DNA of 21,632 nt from an uncultured Eubacteriales bacterium (GCA_902492505.1 CABULU010000031.1:1-21632), one strand, 5' to 3'; counted from the stretch's first letter, positions 1-7,530 are shown. Numbers and translations are program-made. Notes: generated from the letters alone by a model not told the origin.

Positions 1-108
1 AAACCGTGCAAAAACGGACAGATGCTGCCGCCTGACGCGGTTTTAGAGCTTATATACAACAAAATAAAGGATTTTTATGGAGACAGACTTACACAAAATA
101 ACACTTGA
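1..108 (+). CDS. C-terminal tail of an unidentified upstream gene (partial)
   Basis: Frame 1 is open from the window edge to a TGA at 106-108, and the other two plus frames close within the first 45 bases. It reads as about 35 residues ending in a likely helical segment (LELIYNKIKDFYGDRL). It would overlap the start of the next gene by 32 bases, which fits a tightly packed operon. The family cannot be recognised from so short a tail. Whether it is truly coding is inferred only from the open frame, the plausible residue content and the co-directional downstream cluster. Confidence 0.45.
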   Translation, partial: KPCKNGQMLPPDAVLELIYNKIKDFYGDRLTQNNT

Positions 109-958
109 TGACAAAATGGCAGCTGATAATATTTTAAAGAATTCGGACAGACGATTTTGCGAATATACCTTTGGCAACATGTACTGCTGGGGCGTATCGG
201 CTGGTTTGGAGCTTTGTATTTCCGACGGGACACTGATTTTCGGCTATCCCAAAACAGAGCGGTTTTACATGCCGGTAGCAAATGATACGGAGAAAACAGC
301 GGCTGCCGTAAACAAGCTTATAGGTAATTACAAAAGGCTTACTATTATGTCAATTTCCGCACAGGACAAGTCACTCTTAGAGCAAAAATTCAACGGAGTA
401 TTTGAATTTTCAGAAGACACGCGGTATTTTGATTATATTTACGAATCGGAAAAGCTGCGATCACTAAGCGGCAAAAAGCTCTCGGCAAAAAGAAATCACA
501 TAAACGCCTTTTTATCTGACGGTGAATGGAGAATCGAAAAAATCACGCAGGACAATAAAGAGCAGCTTTTTACGTTCAACAGACAATGGTGCAGGGATCT
601 CTGCGGGCATATGTCCGGTTCTCTGAGAAACGAGATGTGCGCCGCGGAACTCGGAATTAAAAATTTCGACAAGCTCGGTTTTTGCGGGATTATGCTATAC
701 AAAGACGATACGCTTGTCGCTTACAGCTACGGCGAGCCGATAAACGGCGACACCTTCTGTGTTCACGTGGAAAAAGCTGACGCGGATGTGCGCGGCGCTT
801 ATCAGATGATAAACCGTGAATTTGCACGGAAATTTTGTACTGATTTTGAGTATATAAACCGCGAGGATGACGCGGGTGACGAAGGTTTGAGACGTGCAAA
901 ACAAAGCTACTATCCGACAGATAAAGGACTGAAATTCAAAGCGGTAGTAAAGGAGTAA
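77..958 (+). CDS. DUF2156 / phosphatidylglycerol lysyltransferase C-terminal-like protein
   Basis: The 293-residue protein has the hallmarks of the DUF2156 family, a GNAT-like fold related to the catalytic half of MprF lysyl-phosphatidylglycerol synthases. Mid-protein (about 120-145) it carries YDYIYESEKL-type text followed by LSGKKLSAKRNHINAF, a typical family block. The C-terminus has the conserved INREDDAGDEGLRRAKQSY and a final basic strand. There are no membrane segments, so it is cytoplasmic and lacks the flippase half of MprF. By family it may transfer an aminoacyl or acyl group, but the substrate is unknown. The start is supported by AAAGGA five bases upstream. It is the first complete member of a three-gene cluster with the DJ-1-like gene six bases downstream. 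Family assignment is good; function is open. Confidence 0.85.
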   Translation: METDLHKITLDDKMAADNILKNSDRRFCEYTFGNMYCWGVSAGLELCISDGTLIFGYPKTERFYMPVANDTEKTAAAVNKLIGNYKRLTIMSISAQDKSLLEQKFNGVFEFSEDTRYFDYIYESEKLRSLSGKKLSAKRNHINAFLSDGEWRIEKITQDNKEQLFTFNRQWCRDLCGHMSGSLRNEMCAAELGIKNFDKLGFCGIMLYKDDTLVAYSYGEPINGDTFCVHVEKADADVRGAYQMINREFARKFCTDFEYINREDDAGDEGLRRAKQSYYPTDKGLKFKAVVKE

Positions 959-964
959 AGAGTC

Positions 965-1516
965 ATGAAAAAAGTATATATTTATCTTGCCGAAGGATTT
1001 GAAGAGATAGAAGCGCTGGCTCCCGCCGATATCCTGCGCCGCGCGGGTGCACAGGTCACGCTTATATCTATAAGTGAACATACAACGGTTACAGGTGCGC
1101 ACGGCATTCGCATTATCGCCGACTGTACAATAGAATCCGCTCAAGATGACGCGGATATGATTGTACTTCCCGGCGGCTGTCCCGGCTATGAAAATCTTGC
1201 AAAGTGCAGCAGTCTTGAGAAGACAATAGAAAAAATGCTCTCAAGCAAAAAAGCAGTCGCTGCCATTTGCGGTGCGCCCGCGGCGGTACTGGGTGAAAAA
1301 GGATTTTTGAAAGACCGCCGCGCCGTATGCTATCCCGGAATGGAAAACAAACTTTTCTGTAAAGAAACACCCGACGCCGGGGTATGCGTCGACGGGAACA
1401 TAATAACCGCAAAAAGCGCGGGATATGCAGTTGATTTTGCCCTGACACTGGTTGAGCATCTGTTGGGCAGCAGTCAAAAAGTCGAAGTCGAAAACGGAAT
1501 AGTTTATCATGGCTGA
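965..1516 (+). CDS. DJ-1/PfpI (ThiJ) family protein
   Basis: The 183-residue protein is a single DJ-1/PfpI domain of the usual length. Visible landmarks are the N-terminal strand with AEGFEEIEA (E16 aligns with the acidic residue next to the reactive cysteine in DJ-1), the LPGGCPG loop at 68-74, and the nucleophile elbow AAICGAPAAVLG with Cys102. These suggest a cytoplasmic enzyme or chaperone-like protein dealing with oxidised or glycated substrates. Members of the family include deglycase/glyoxalase candidates and proteins of unknown role, so the precise reaction is not assigned. AAGGAG lies about ten bases before the ATG. Its last eight bases overlap the start of the CPBP protease gene (ATGGCTGA), which suggests translational coupling. 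Confidence 0.9.
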   Translation: MKKVYIYLAEGFEEIEALAPADILRRAGAQVTLISISEHTTVTGAHGIRIIADCTIESAQDDADMIVLPGGCPGYENLAKCSSLEKTIEKMLSSKKAVAAICGAPAAVLGEKGFLKDRRAVCYPGMENKLFCKETPDAGVCVDGNIITAKSAGYAVDFALTLVEHLLGSSQKVEVENGIVYHG

Positions 1517-2408
1517 ACGAAAGAAACGATTTGTATCAAATAAAATAGCCGCGCTTTTGTTTTCGGTTCTGACGCTGCTTCTGCTTCTTGATTTTCTGTC
1601 CCCCTATCTTTTGAAAAACATCACAAACCTGCATAAAATAATAATATATGTTGTGATTTTTTTACTTCCGACAGACATTTACATTCGCGCAAACCGATAC
1701 AAGCGGGCACAGATACTGAAGCTTAAATTCGTCAAGATAAAGTACCTGCCTTTTATTCTTCTGTTCGGGCTGTCAACATCGGTTATATGTGCATTGATAA
1801 ATACGGGAATAGCGGCAATGGCCGACGGACTGTGGGACATACGAGCCGCTGCATCCACCGTCGGATTTGTCAGCGAAAATCCGTTTATAACCGCCCTTAC
1901 AATGGTATTCATGCCGGCAATATGCGAGGAACTGCTGATTCGCGGTCTGGCACTGTCGGAATATGAAAAGTACGGCGTGTCGGTATCAGTAATAATGACA
2001 TCGCTCATATTTTCTCTATTTCACGGATCGCTTCTTACAATACCGTCTCTGTTTATTGCGGGTGTGTTCTACGCCGTACTGACGCATCTTTTTAAAAGCG
2101 TATATCCCGCTGTCATCTGCCACTGCATTAACAACGGACTTGCGATGTATATAAGTCTTAACCGCGATTTTGTAAGCTATCTTTTGGGAGACGTGATTTT
2201 TGTCATAATTTTGGTAATTGTATTATTTGCGGTTTTATACCTGACACTGCGCCTTACGGAAAATGTAATTGACGATTTAGGTGATAAAAAACGCCTTAAA
2301 ACCAACAGGCGTGCGCTTGTATACGGCGACCCTCTTAAAGCAGTGTTTATTTGGCTGTTTTTTGCAGTCAGTATCGCGGCGGCGGTGCTTAAAATCATAT
2401 CTCTGTAA
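1509..2408 (+). CDS. CPBP (CAAX-like) family intramembrane metalloprotease
   Basis: The 299-residue polytopic membrane protein has several hydrophobic segments (around 12-35, 43-55, 80-102, 128-140, 157-172, 178-195 and 226-248, plus one at the C-terminus). It contains all three motifs of the CPBP/Abi family: EExxxR (E140, E141, R145 in EELLIRG), FxxxH (F168-H172 in FSLFHG) and HxxxN (H205-N209 in HCINN). These supply the glutamate and histidine active site of CAAX prenyl-protease-like enzymes. In bacteria the family is linked to bacteriocin self-immunity and membrane peptide processing, but no bacteriocin gene is visible here, so the substrate is unknown. It is coupled to the DJ-1-like gene by an 8-base overlap and followed immediately by a strong terminator. 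Confidence 0.88.
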   Translation: MAERKKRFVSNKIAALLFSVLTLLLLLDFLSPYLLKNITNLHKIIIYVVIFLLPTDIYIRANRYKRAQILKLKFVKIKYLPFILLFGLSTSVICALINTGIAAMADGLWDIRAAASTVGFVSENPFITALTMVFMPAICEELLIRGLALSEYEKYGVSVSVIMTSLIFSLFHGSLLTIPSLFIAGVFYAVLTHLFKSVYPAVICHCINNGLAMYISLNRDFVSYLLGDVIFVIILVIVLFAVLYLTLRLTENVIDDLGDKKRLKTNRRALVYGDPLKAVFIWLFFAVSIAAAVLKIISL

Positions 2409-2412
2409 AAAA

Positions 2413-2436
2413 GGGTGCAGACTTTCGTCTGCACCC
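2413..2436. terminator. Bidirectional rho-independent terminator
   Basis: A perfect 10-base-pair inverted repeat (GGGTGCAGAC / GTCTGCACCC) with a TTTC loop lies between two convergent genes. On the plus strand it is followed by TGATATTTTT, and on the minus strand by TTTTTTACAG. It can therefore end both the DUF2156-DJ-1-CPBP transcript and the minus-strand matrixin/unknown-gene transcript. Confidence 0.9.
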
Positions 2437-2444
2437 TGATATTT

Positions 2445-3233
2445 TTATGGGGTAACTATTTTTCCGTATAAAGCAGTTTTATTTACAATATCATTATACT
2501 CGGATTCTGTGATAAAACCGCTTTCCAGATTCGCCTTTGCGTTCTCAAGCTCCGTTTCCCTTACGTGGTTTTTATTTACCGCCACTTCTTTATTATATTG
2601 AAGCAAATAGCTTTTTAAGCTCTCGGCGGTAAAGCTCACATCCTTTGCTGTGACAGCTCCGTCAAGCCTTTTGTAGGTTTCATCCAAGACAATAGCGGCG
2701 GAGCTTTTTTCTGCAAATGAGCCTTGTGCGCCCGTCAGAGGAAACACGCCCTGATTTACGCCGGTGACGTAGTAATGTTCGTCCTCGGTGTTGTATTCAT
2801 AATATCCTCCGGGATTATAAAGACAGAGGATATATTCCTTGTCTTTTTCAAACTTCGGATTATCATCGCATATTTCATTGCGTCCCGCAATAAGACCGCC
2901 TTCCAGGCGGACGGCAAGACGCTTTGTATCGGTGATCTCGCCGCGCAGAACCTCGATCTGAGTAAAATAATGATCTGTGAAATTCAGCTCGCTTCCGGAA
3001 ACCGCGGACTGAATCCGAATGGGCTTGCTGTCGCCGCTGTATACAGCACGCGCGATTACGGACGAACTTTCAAGAATTTCATCCATGGAGAGCTTGGCTA
3101 TCAGTCCCGAGGTGTGGCCTTCGAGCATGTTGTTTTTATCTTTGATAAGACTTTTACTCAATATCAGTGCCAAAAACAATATAAGAATAACCGAAAATAC
3201 AGAAATCATTACTGCATATAATTTTTTATTCAT
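2445..3233 (-). CDS. Membrane-anchored protein of unknown function
   Basis: I do not recognise a named family for this 262-residue protein. It has a short basic start and one hydrophobic segment (about residues 6-28, VMISVFSVILILFLALIL) with no lipobox cysteine, so it is probably an uncleaved signal anchor with the rest outside the cell. The extracytoplasmic part contains a region resembling a beta-rich domain (VIARAVYSG through YILCLYNPGGYYEY and YYVTGVNQGVFPL), followed by a helical C-terminal tail of about 90 residues ending in YNDIVNKTALYG. A GGAGG lies just before the ATG. It is only 24 bases downstream of the matrixin-like gene on the same strand, so the two were probably co-transcribed. 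It could be a partner or relic neighbour of that protease, but this is inference from position alone. Confidence 0.75.
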   Translation of the reverse strand: MNKKLYAVMISVFSVILILFLALILSKSLIKDKNNMLEGHTSGLIAKLSMDEILESSSVIARAVYSGDSKPIRIQSAVSGSELNFTDHYFTQIEVLRGEITDTKRLAVRLEGGLIAGRNEICDDNPKFEKDKEYILCLYNPGGYYEYNTEDEHYYVTGVNQGVFPLTGAQGSFAEKSSAAIVLDETYKRLDGAVTAKDVSFTAESLKSYLLQYNKEVAVNKNHVRETELENAKANLESGFITESEYNDIVNKTALYGKIVTP

Positions 3234-3257
3234 TGTAAAACCTCCACGTTGATTTGG

Positions 3258-3536
3258 CTACGAATAAATTTTTCTGACAAGATTTATATCGTATGTATAC
3301 AATTCTCTCCTCTCGGTATCCTTCGGTAAATTTGAAGCCATTACGGACGGTACGTCATCCTGATGACCCAATCCCAATACGTGTCCTATCTCATGTATAA
3401 AGGCTGACCAGATATCATGCCTGCCACCGGTAAAATTGGTTAAGTTATGAGTAGATGATAAAGAATATATGACCGGATCCCATGGCAATTTACTATTCCA
3501 ACGTGACGCGGCATATGAAAAGTGCTGTCTTGACAA
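3258..3536 (-). CDS. Short matrixin-like (M10) metalloprotease, probably eroded
   Basis: The reading frame encodes the zinc site of a metzincin, HEIGHVLGLGH (HExxHxxGxxH), followed by QDDVPSVM with the methionine expected at the Met-turn. This identifies a matrixin-type protease. The gene looks damaged. The only initiator that gives this frame is a TTG with no ribosome binding site. The frame stays open upstream to a stop near 3655 and reads protease-like text there (GDVYFVPYSG), but has no ATG, GTG or signal peptide. The stretch between the first helix (FSYAASRWN) and the zinc helix is only about 27 residues, well short of a complete matrixin domain. I infer loss of the secretion signal and of part of the domain. 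A genuine short gene with an unusual start is the alternative. Confidence 0.55.
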   Translation of the reverse strand: MSRQHFSYAASRWNSKLPWDPVIYSLSSTHNLTNFTGGRHDIWSAFIHEIGHVLGLGHQDDVPSVMASNLPKDTERRELYTYDINLVRKIYS

Positions 3537-3658
3537 TTCGCTGAAACCGGAGTAGGGAACGAAATAAACATCCCCTTTTATTCTTTTGTATGCATTTGTA
3601 TAAATAAACTTTATAAAACAATTGTAATCTCTTCCCAGTAATGTACATTTATATCAAT

Positions 3659-3687
3659 AGTATATAATCAGCCAATAATTAAGTCAA
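3659..3687 (-). promoter_or_regulatory. Sigma-A promoter upstream of the matrixin-like gene
   Basis: Read on the minus strand, TTGACT (3687-3682) and TATACT (3664-3659) are separated by exactly 17 bases, a near-consensus housekeeping promoter. Transcription would start near 3652 and run into the matrixin-like frame and then the membrane-anchored gene. The promoter looks intact even though the first gene does not. The rest of 3537-3785 is AT-rich and holds nothing else apart from the gpmI terminator. Confidence 0.7.
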
Positions 3688-3740
3688 TATATTTTTATAA
3701 TTCGTCAAAATGCACAAACGACTTTTCTCTATATTGTATA

Positions 3741-3774
3741 AAAAGACGCCACGGAAAACTCCGTGGCGTCTTTT
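3741..3774 (-). terminator. Rho-independent terminator of the pgk-tpiA-gpmI operon
   Basis: A perfect inverted repeat of 15 base pairs (AAAAGACGCCACGGA pairing with TCCGTGGCGTCTTTT) with an AAAC loop lies 12 bases after the gpmI stop. On the minus strand it ends in TCTTTTTATAC. Flanking A and T runs on both sides mean it could also stop plus-strand transcription. Confidence 0.92.
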
Positions 3775-3785
3775 GCGTCAGATAT

Positions 3786-5318
3786 TTATTTAATTATAGA
3801 TTCGCCTGTCATTTCAGCCGGCTGCTTGAGTCCCAGCATTTTAAGCATTGTCGGCGCGATATCGCACAATCTGCCGCCGTCACGCAGCGTACAGGGATAA
3901 TTCACAACCGTGAACGGAACCGGGTTTGTGGTGTGAGCCGTGAACGGTGAGCCGTCCGTTTCATACATCTTATCCGCGTTTCCGTGATCCGCCGTGATAA
4001 TAGCGCTGCCGTCCATCTTTACAACAGACGCCATAACTTTACCGACGCATGTGTCAACCGCCTGAACAGCGGCCTTAGCCGCATCAAAAATACCGGTATG
4101 CCCTACCATATCACAGTTTGCAAAATTGAGTATCACAACGTCAAACTTACCGCTTTCGATATTCTCGCACGCCTTTGCCGCGACCTCAAATGCACTCATT
4201 TCAGGCTTTAGGTCATATGTCGCAACCTTGGGTGAGTTAACAAGCACGCGTTCTTCACCCTCATACACCGTCTCAACGCCGCCGTTGAAAAAGAACGTAA
4301 CATGCGCGTATTTCTCTGTCTCGGCAATACGCAGCTGGGTCATACCCTCTTTCGACAGGTACTCGCCGAGAGTATTTTCAAGTGACTGAGGCTTAAACGC
4401 AATATGAACATTGGGCATTGACGCATCGTACTGCGTCATGCATACATAGTAAAGATTGATAAATCCTCTTTTACGCTCAAAACCCGAAAATTCAGGATCG
4501 ACAAGCGTTCTTGTTATCTCTCTTGCACGGTCGGGACGAAAGTTGAAAAATATCACGCTGTCCTTTTCGTTTATCGTCGCGTTTTCAAGGCATACTGTCG
4601 GAACTACAAACTCATCCGTAATATTTTTACCCTCGCTGTCAATCTGCTCATACGACTCGCGTACAGCGGCTACGGGGTCGGCATTTTTATTGCCCTCACC
4701 ATAAACCATGGCAGCATATGCTTTTTCAACCCGTTCCCAGCGATTGTCACGGTCCATAGCGTAGTATCTGCCCATTACGGTAGCAACCTTACCGACACCG
4801 ATTTCACTGCACTTACTCTCAAGCTCCTCAACAAAGTCCGCGCCTGAGGTCGGCGCTACATCGCGCCCGTCTAAAAACGCATGAATATAAACCTTTTCAA
4901 GTCCCGCGCGCTTGGCAAGCTCCAAAATCGCATAGAGGTGAGAATTGTGGCTGTGAACGCCGCCGTTTGACAAAAGTCCCATGATATGCAGCGCGGAGCC
5001 GTTCTCCTTTGCATTACCGACAGCACCGACAAGCGCCTCATTTTCAAAAAAATCGCCGTCCGAAATGCTCTTTGTAATACGGGTCAGCTCCTGATAAACA
5101 ACACGACCCGCGCCGATATTGGTATGCCCTACCTCACTGTTGCCCATCTGACCGTCGGGAAGCCCGACATCCATACCGGAAGCGCCGATATAAGTAGTCG
5201 GGTTTTCCGCAAACAGCTTTGTAAGATTAGGAGTAGCAGCAGCCTTAATAGCGTTACCGTACTCGCTGTCATTTCTCCCAAAGCCGTCAAGAATACATAA
5301 AACCAATGGTTTCTTCAT
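3786..5318 (-). CDS. gpmI: 2,3-bisphosphoglycerate-independent phosphoglycerate mutase
   Basis: The 510-residue protein matches the usual length of cofactor-independent phosphoglycerate mutase, which interconverts 3- and 2-phosphoglycerate in glycolysis in the cytoplasm using two manganese ions. The N-terminal metal site (LCILDGFG, Asp11) and the catalytic serine in GQMGNSEVGHTNIGAGR (Ser61) are present. So are HSHNSHLYA, the LDGRDVAPTS block, and the C-terminal metal ligands in ADHGNADKM and FTAHTTNPVPF. AAGGAA precedes the ATG. It is the last gene of the pgk-tpiA-gpmI unit, 55 bases downstream of tpiA, and is followed by a strong terminator. Enolase and glyceraldehyde-3-phosphate dehydrogenase are not adjacent. 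Confidence 0.98.
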   Translation of the reverse strand: MKKPLVLCILDGFGRNDSEYGNAIKAAATPNLTKLFAENPTTYIGASGMDVGLPDGQMGNSEVGHTNIGAGRVVYQELTRITKSISDGDFFENEALVGAVGNAKENGSALHIMGLLSNGGVHSHNSHLYAILELAKRAGLEKVYIHAFLDGRDVAPTSGADFVEELESKCSEIGVGKVATVMGRYYAMDRDNRWERVEKAYAAMVYGEGNKNADPVAAVRESYEQIDSEGKNITDEFVVPTVCLENATINEKDSVIFFNFRPDRAREITRTLVDPEFSGFERKRGFINLYYVCMTQYDASMPNVHIAFKPQSLENTLGEYLSKEGMTQLRIAETEKYAHVTFFFNGGVETVYEGEERVLVNSPKVATYDLKPEMSAFEVAAKACENIESGKFDVVILNFANCDMVGHTGIFDAAKAAVQAVDTCVGKVMASVVKMDGSAIITADHGNADKMYETDGSPFTAHTTNPVPFTVVNYPCTLRDGGRLCDIAPTMLKMLGLKQPAEMTGESIIK

Positions 5319-5340
5319 AAAAAAATTCCTTTTTTATATT

Positions 5341-5363
5341 TTTTCCGCCTGTCAAACGGAAAA
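5341..5363 (-). other. Small hairpin in the tpiA-gpmI spacer
   Basis: A 7-base-pair inverted repeat (TTTTCCG / CGGAAAA) with a 9-base loop lies in the 55-base gap between tpiA and gpmI. On the minus strand it is followed by AAATATAAAA rather than a T run, so it is unlikely to terminate transcription. It could stabilise or mark processing of the glycolytic mRNA, or be chance in AT-rich sequence. Confidence 0.25.
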
Positions 5364-5373
5364 TTGCAAACTA

Positions 5374-6126
5374 TTATTTTGCGGCGTTTACTATAACCGC
5401 AAAGTCCTGCGCCTTAAGAGACGCACCACCGATAAGACCGCCGTCAATATGCTCCTTGGAAAGAAGTCCGGCCGCATTTTTTGCGTTCATGGAACCGCCG
5501 TACTGAATAACGATGCTGTCTGCAACATCCTTACCGTAAACTTCGTCAATTACGTTTCTGATAGCGCCGTTTACCTCATTCGCCTGCTCGTCGGTCGCCG
5601 TCTTGCCGGTGCCGATTGCCCAAACAGGCTCGTATGCAATAACGGTATTCTTTGCGTCAGCCGCGCTGATGTCACGGAAAGCAACCTTAGTCTGCATGGC
5701 GACCGTCTCTACGGTGATGTTCTTCTCGCGCTGCTCCAGCGTCTCGCCGACGCAGACAATGGGGGTAAGACCCGATGCGATTGCAGCCTTGAGTCTTGCA
5801 TTTACCGTATCGTCCGTTTCTCCGAAATACTGTCTTCTCTCGCTGTGACCGATGATAACGTACTCAGCGCCCGCAGCTTTCAGCATGTCGCCGCTGATTT
5901 CTCCAGTAAATGCGCCGCTCTGTGCCCAGTGGATATTCTCGGCGCCTATTTTGATATTAGAACCCTTTGCCGCCTCAACAGCCGCAGAAATATCAACAAA
6001 CGGCACACAGAGAACAACCTCGCAGGAAGCATCCGCTACAAGCGGCTTCATCTCATTTATAAGCTCTTTTGTCTGGGCGGGGGTATTATTCATCTTCCAG
6101 TTGCCCGCAATTACATACTTTCTCAT
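5374..6126 (-). CDS. tpiA: Triosephosphate isomerase
   Basis: This enzyme interconverts dihydroxyacetone phosphate and glyceraldehyde 3-phosphate. From the chosen start it is 250 residues, the normal size. The active-site Lys11 (AGNWKMN), His94 (IIGHSERR) and Glu166 (AYEPVWAIGTGKTA) are all visible, as are the phosphate-binding QYGGSMN and GGLIGGASL loops near the end. The frame stays open 24 bases further upstream, giving MSFERNRK before the true start. The internal ATG at 6126 is preferred because it has AAAGGA eight bases before it and gives the canonical MRKYVIAGNWK beginning. It starts 24 bases after the pgk stop. Confidence 0.98.
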   Translation of the reverse strand: MRKYVIAGNWKMNNTPAQTKELINEMKPLVADASCEVVLCVPFVDISAAVEAAKGSNIKIGAENIHWAQSGAFTGEISGDMLKAAGAEYVIIGHSERRQYFGETDDTVNARLKAAIASGLTPIVCVGETLEQREKNITVETVAMQTKVAFRDISAADAKNTVIAYEPVWAIGTGKTATDEQANEVNGAIRNVIDEVYGKDVADSIVIQYGGSMNAKNAAGLLSKEHIDGGLIGGASLKAQDFAVIVNAAK

Positions 6127-6150
6127 TTTACGATTCCTTTCAAAACTCAA

Positions 6151-7344
6151 TTATTTATCCATAAGGCATGCGATGCCGGGCAGTTCCTTACCCTCAAGAA
6201 ATTCAAGAGACGCGCCGCCGCCGGTGGAAATGTGAGTCATTTTATCCGCAAAGCCGAGCTTTTCAACGGCAGCCGCAGAGTCACCGCCGCCGATTATCGA
6301 TACGGCACCGCTTTCCGCAACGGCAGCTGCAACCGCCTCTGTTCCCGCCGCAAAGTTTTTCCACTCGGAAACGCCCATCGGTCCGTTCCATACAACGGTT
6401 CCGGCGCCCTCGATGGATTTTGCAAACAGCTCGCGGGTAACGGGACCGATATCAAGACCCATCCAGCCGTCCGGAATGGAATCCGAGTAAATCGTCATAT
6501 GAGTTGTGTCCTCGCTGTAAGCTCTGCCTATCTCGTTATCAACGGGAATCATAAAGTTTACGCCCTTTTCACGCGCTTTTTCCATCATTTCCCTTGCAAG
6601 ATCAAGCTTATCCTCTTCACAGATTGAAGTGCCTATATTATTACCGTCCGCCTTGAAAAAGGTATAAGCCATACCGCCGCCGATAATAAGCGTGTCCACC
6701 TTGTCGATAAGGTTTGTGATAACGCCGATTTTATCGGAAACCTTAGCGCCGCCTAAGATTGCGACAAACGGACGGGCGGGATCTGCAAGCGCCTTGCCCA
6801 TAACGCCGATTTCCTGCTGAATCAGATAACCGCAGACTGCAGGCAGATAGTCGGCAACGCCGGCGGTGGAAGCGTGGGCGCGGTGAGCCGCACCGAACGC
6901 ATCGTTAACAAATACGTCGGCCATAGAAGCAAGCTCCTTGGCAAACTCGGGATCGTTTTTCTTTTCACGCTTATCAAAACGTGTATTTTCAAGCAGCAGA
7001 ACCTCACCGTCTTTTAAAGCGGCAGCCTTTGTCTTTGCATCATCGCCGATTATATCCTTTGCAAACTTAACATCCGTTCCCAAAAGCTCGGACAGACGCT
7101 TTGCAACGGGAGCCAGCGTAAATTTCTCGGCATCCTCCGGCTCACCCTTGGGCTTGCCCATATGTGAACAAAGGATAACTTTTGCACCCTTGCCCATAAG
7201 ATACTTAATAGTGGGCAGCGCGGCAACAATTCTCTTTTCGCTGGTGATTTTGCCGTCTTTCATAGGCACGTTGAAATCACAGCGTGTAAGAACTCTTTTG
7301 CCGGATACTTCAATGTCTTCGATTGTTTTTTTGTTGTAGTTCAT
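6151..7344 (-). CDS. pgk: Phosphoglycerate kinase
   Basis: The 397-residue enzyme transfers phosphate from 1,3-bisphosphoglycerate to ADP. The N-domain substrate site is intact: Arg21, Asp23 and Asn25 in RCDFNVP, Arg38, and His61 with the basic patch SHMGKPKG. The nucleotide-binding side is shown by ILGGAKVSDKIGV, VWNGPMGV and the C-terminal IIGGGDSAAAV and STGGGASLEFLEG. The ATG follows AAGGAG with normal spacing. It is the first gene of a pgk-tpiA-gpmI operon, with a good promoter directly upstream and secA diverging on the other side. There is no cggR-like regulator or gap gene next to it. Confidence 0.98.
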   Translation of the reverse strand: MNYNKKTIEDIEVSGKRVLTRCDFNVPMKDGKITSEKRIVAALPTIKYLMGKGAKVILCSHMGKPKGEPEDAEKFTLAPVAKRLSELLGTDVKFAKDIIGDDAKTKAAALKDGEVLLLENTRFDKREKKNDPEFAKELASMADVFVNDAFGAAHRAHASTAGVADYLPAVCGYLIQQEIGVMGKALADPARPFVAILGGAKVSDKIGVITNLIDKVDTLIIGGGMAYTFFKADGNNIGTSICEEDKLDLAREMMEKAREKGVNFMIPVDNEIGRAYSEDTTHMTIYSDSIPDGWMGLDIGPVTRELFAKSIEGAGTVVWNGPMGVSEWKNFAAGTEAVAAAVAESGAVSIIGGGDSAAAVEKLGFADKMTHISTGGGASLEFLEGKELPGIACLMDK

Positions 7345-7387
7345 TGCAGTTCTCCTTATCTGAAATATTATTATTTACCAAATAGTT

Positions 7388-7416
7388 ACTATACCATACA
7401 ATTACGGAAATTTCAA
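7388..7416 (-). promoter_or_regulatory. Sigma-A promoter of the pgk operon
   Basis: Read on the minus strand, TTGAAA (7416-7411) and TATAGT (7393-7388) are separated by exactly 17 bases. Transcription would begin near 7381, giving a leader of about 37 bases before pgk. An 8-base palindrome GAAATTTC (7407-7414) overlaps the -35 box. It could be an operator but may be chance in this AT-rich gap. Confidence 0.72.
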
Positions 7417-7473
7417 TATTTTTATTATATTAAGTTTTTTAACAAAATTACGGTAGATATTTACAAAGATATA

Positions 7474-7482
7474 TGATAAAAT
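7474..7482 (+). promoter_or_regulatory. Possible extended -10 promoter for secA
   Basis: TGATAAAAT has the TGn extension and a TAAAAT -10 box, about 48 bases before the secA ATG. No clear -35 sits at the right distance. TTTACA at 7460 is too close, while TTACGG at 7448 pairs only with the alternative -10 TATGAT at 7472. The promoter must lie in this AT-rich divergent gap, but the exact boxes are uncertain. Confidence 0.4.
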
Positions 7483-7530
7483 ATGTTTTAAACAAAGTGC
7501 GGCTTTGAAAGCCTTAAAAGGAGACAACAG

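Noticed and set aside
695..1144. Minus-strand open frame of 149 codons across DUF2156 and DJ-1 genes
   Set aside because: It spans the junction of two well-supported plus-strand genes in antisense and shows no family motifs.
2724..3221. Plus-strand open frame of 165 codons opposite the membrane-anchored gene
   Set aside because: The minus-strand frame has a proper ribosome binding site, a signal anchor and a terminator. The plus frame has none of these and lies against the terminator direction.
5449..6627. Long plus-strand open frame of 392 codons opposite tpiA and pgk
   Set aside because: It is the antisense shadow of two highly conserved glycolytic genes, with no ribosome binding site and no recognisable domain. 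High codon bias in the sense genes explains the lack of stops.
7401..7453. ATTACGG occurring at 7401-7407 and 7447-7453 in the pgk/secA gap
   Set aside because: A 7-base direct repeat 46 bases apart in an AT-rich divergent gap is easily chance, and it has no consistent position relative to both promoters.
7501..7513. Hairpin GGCTT-TGA-AAGCC just before the secA ribosome binding site, considered as a SecA-responsive leader element
   Set aside because: The stem is only five base pairs with a 3-base loop, and there is no upstream arrest peptide such as SecM. It is too weak to claim a regulatory element.
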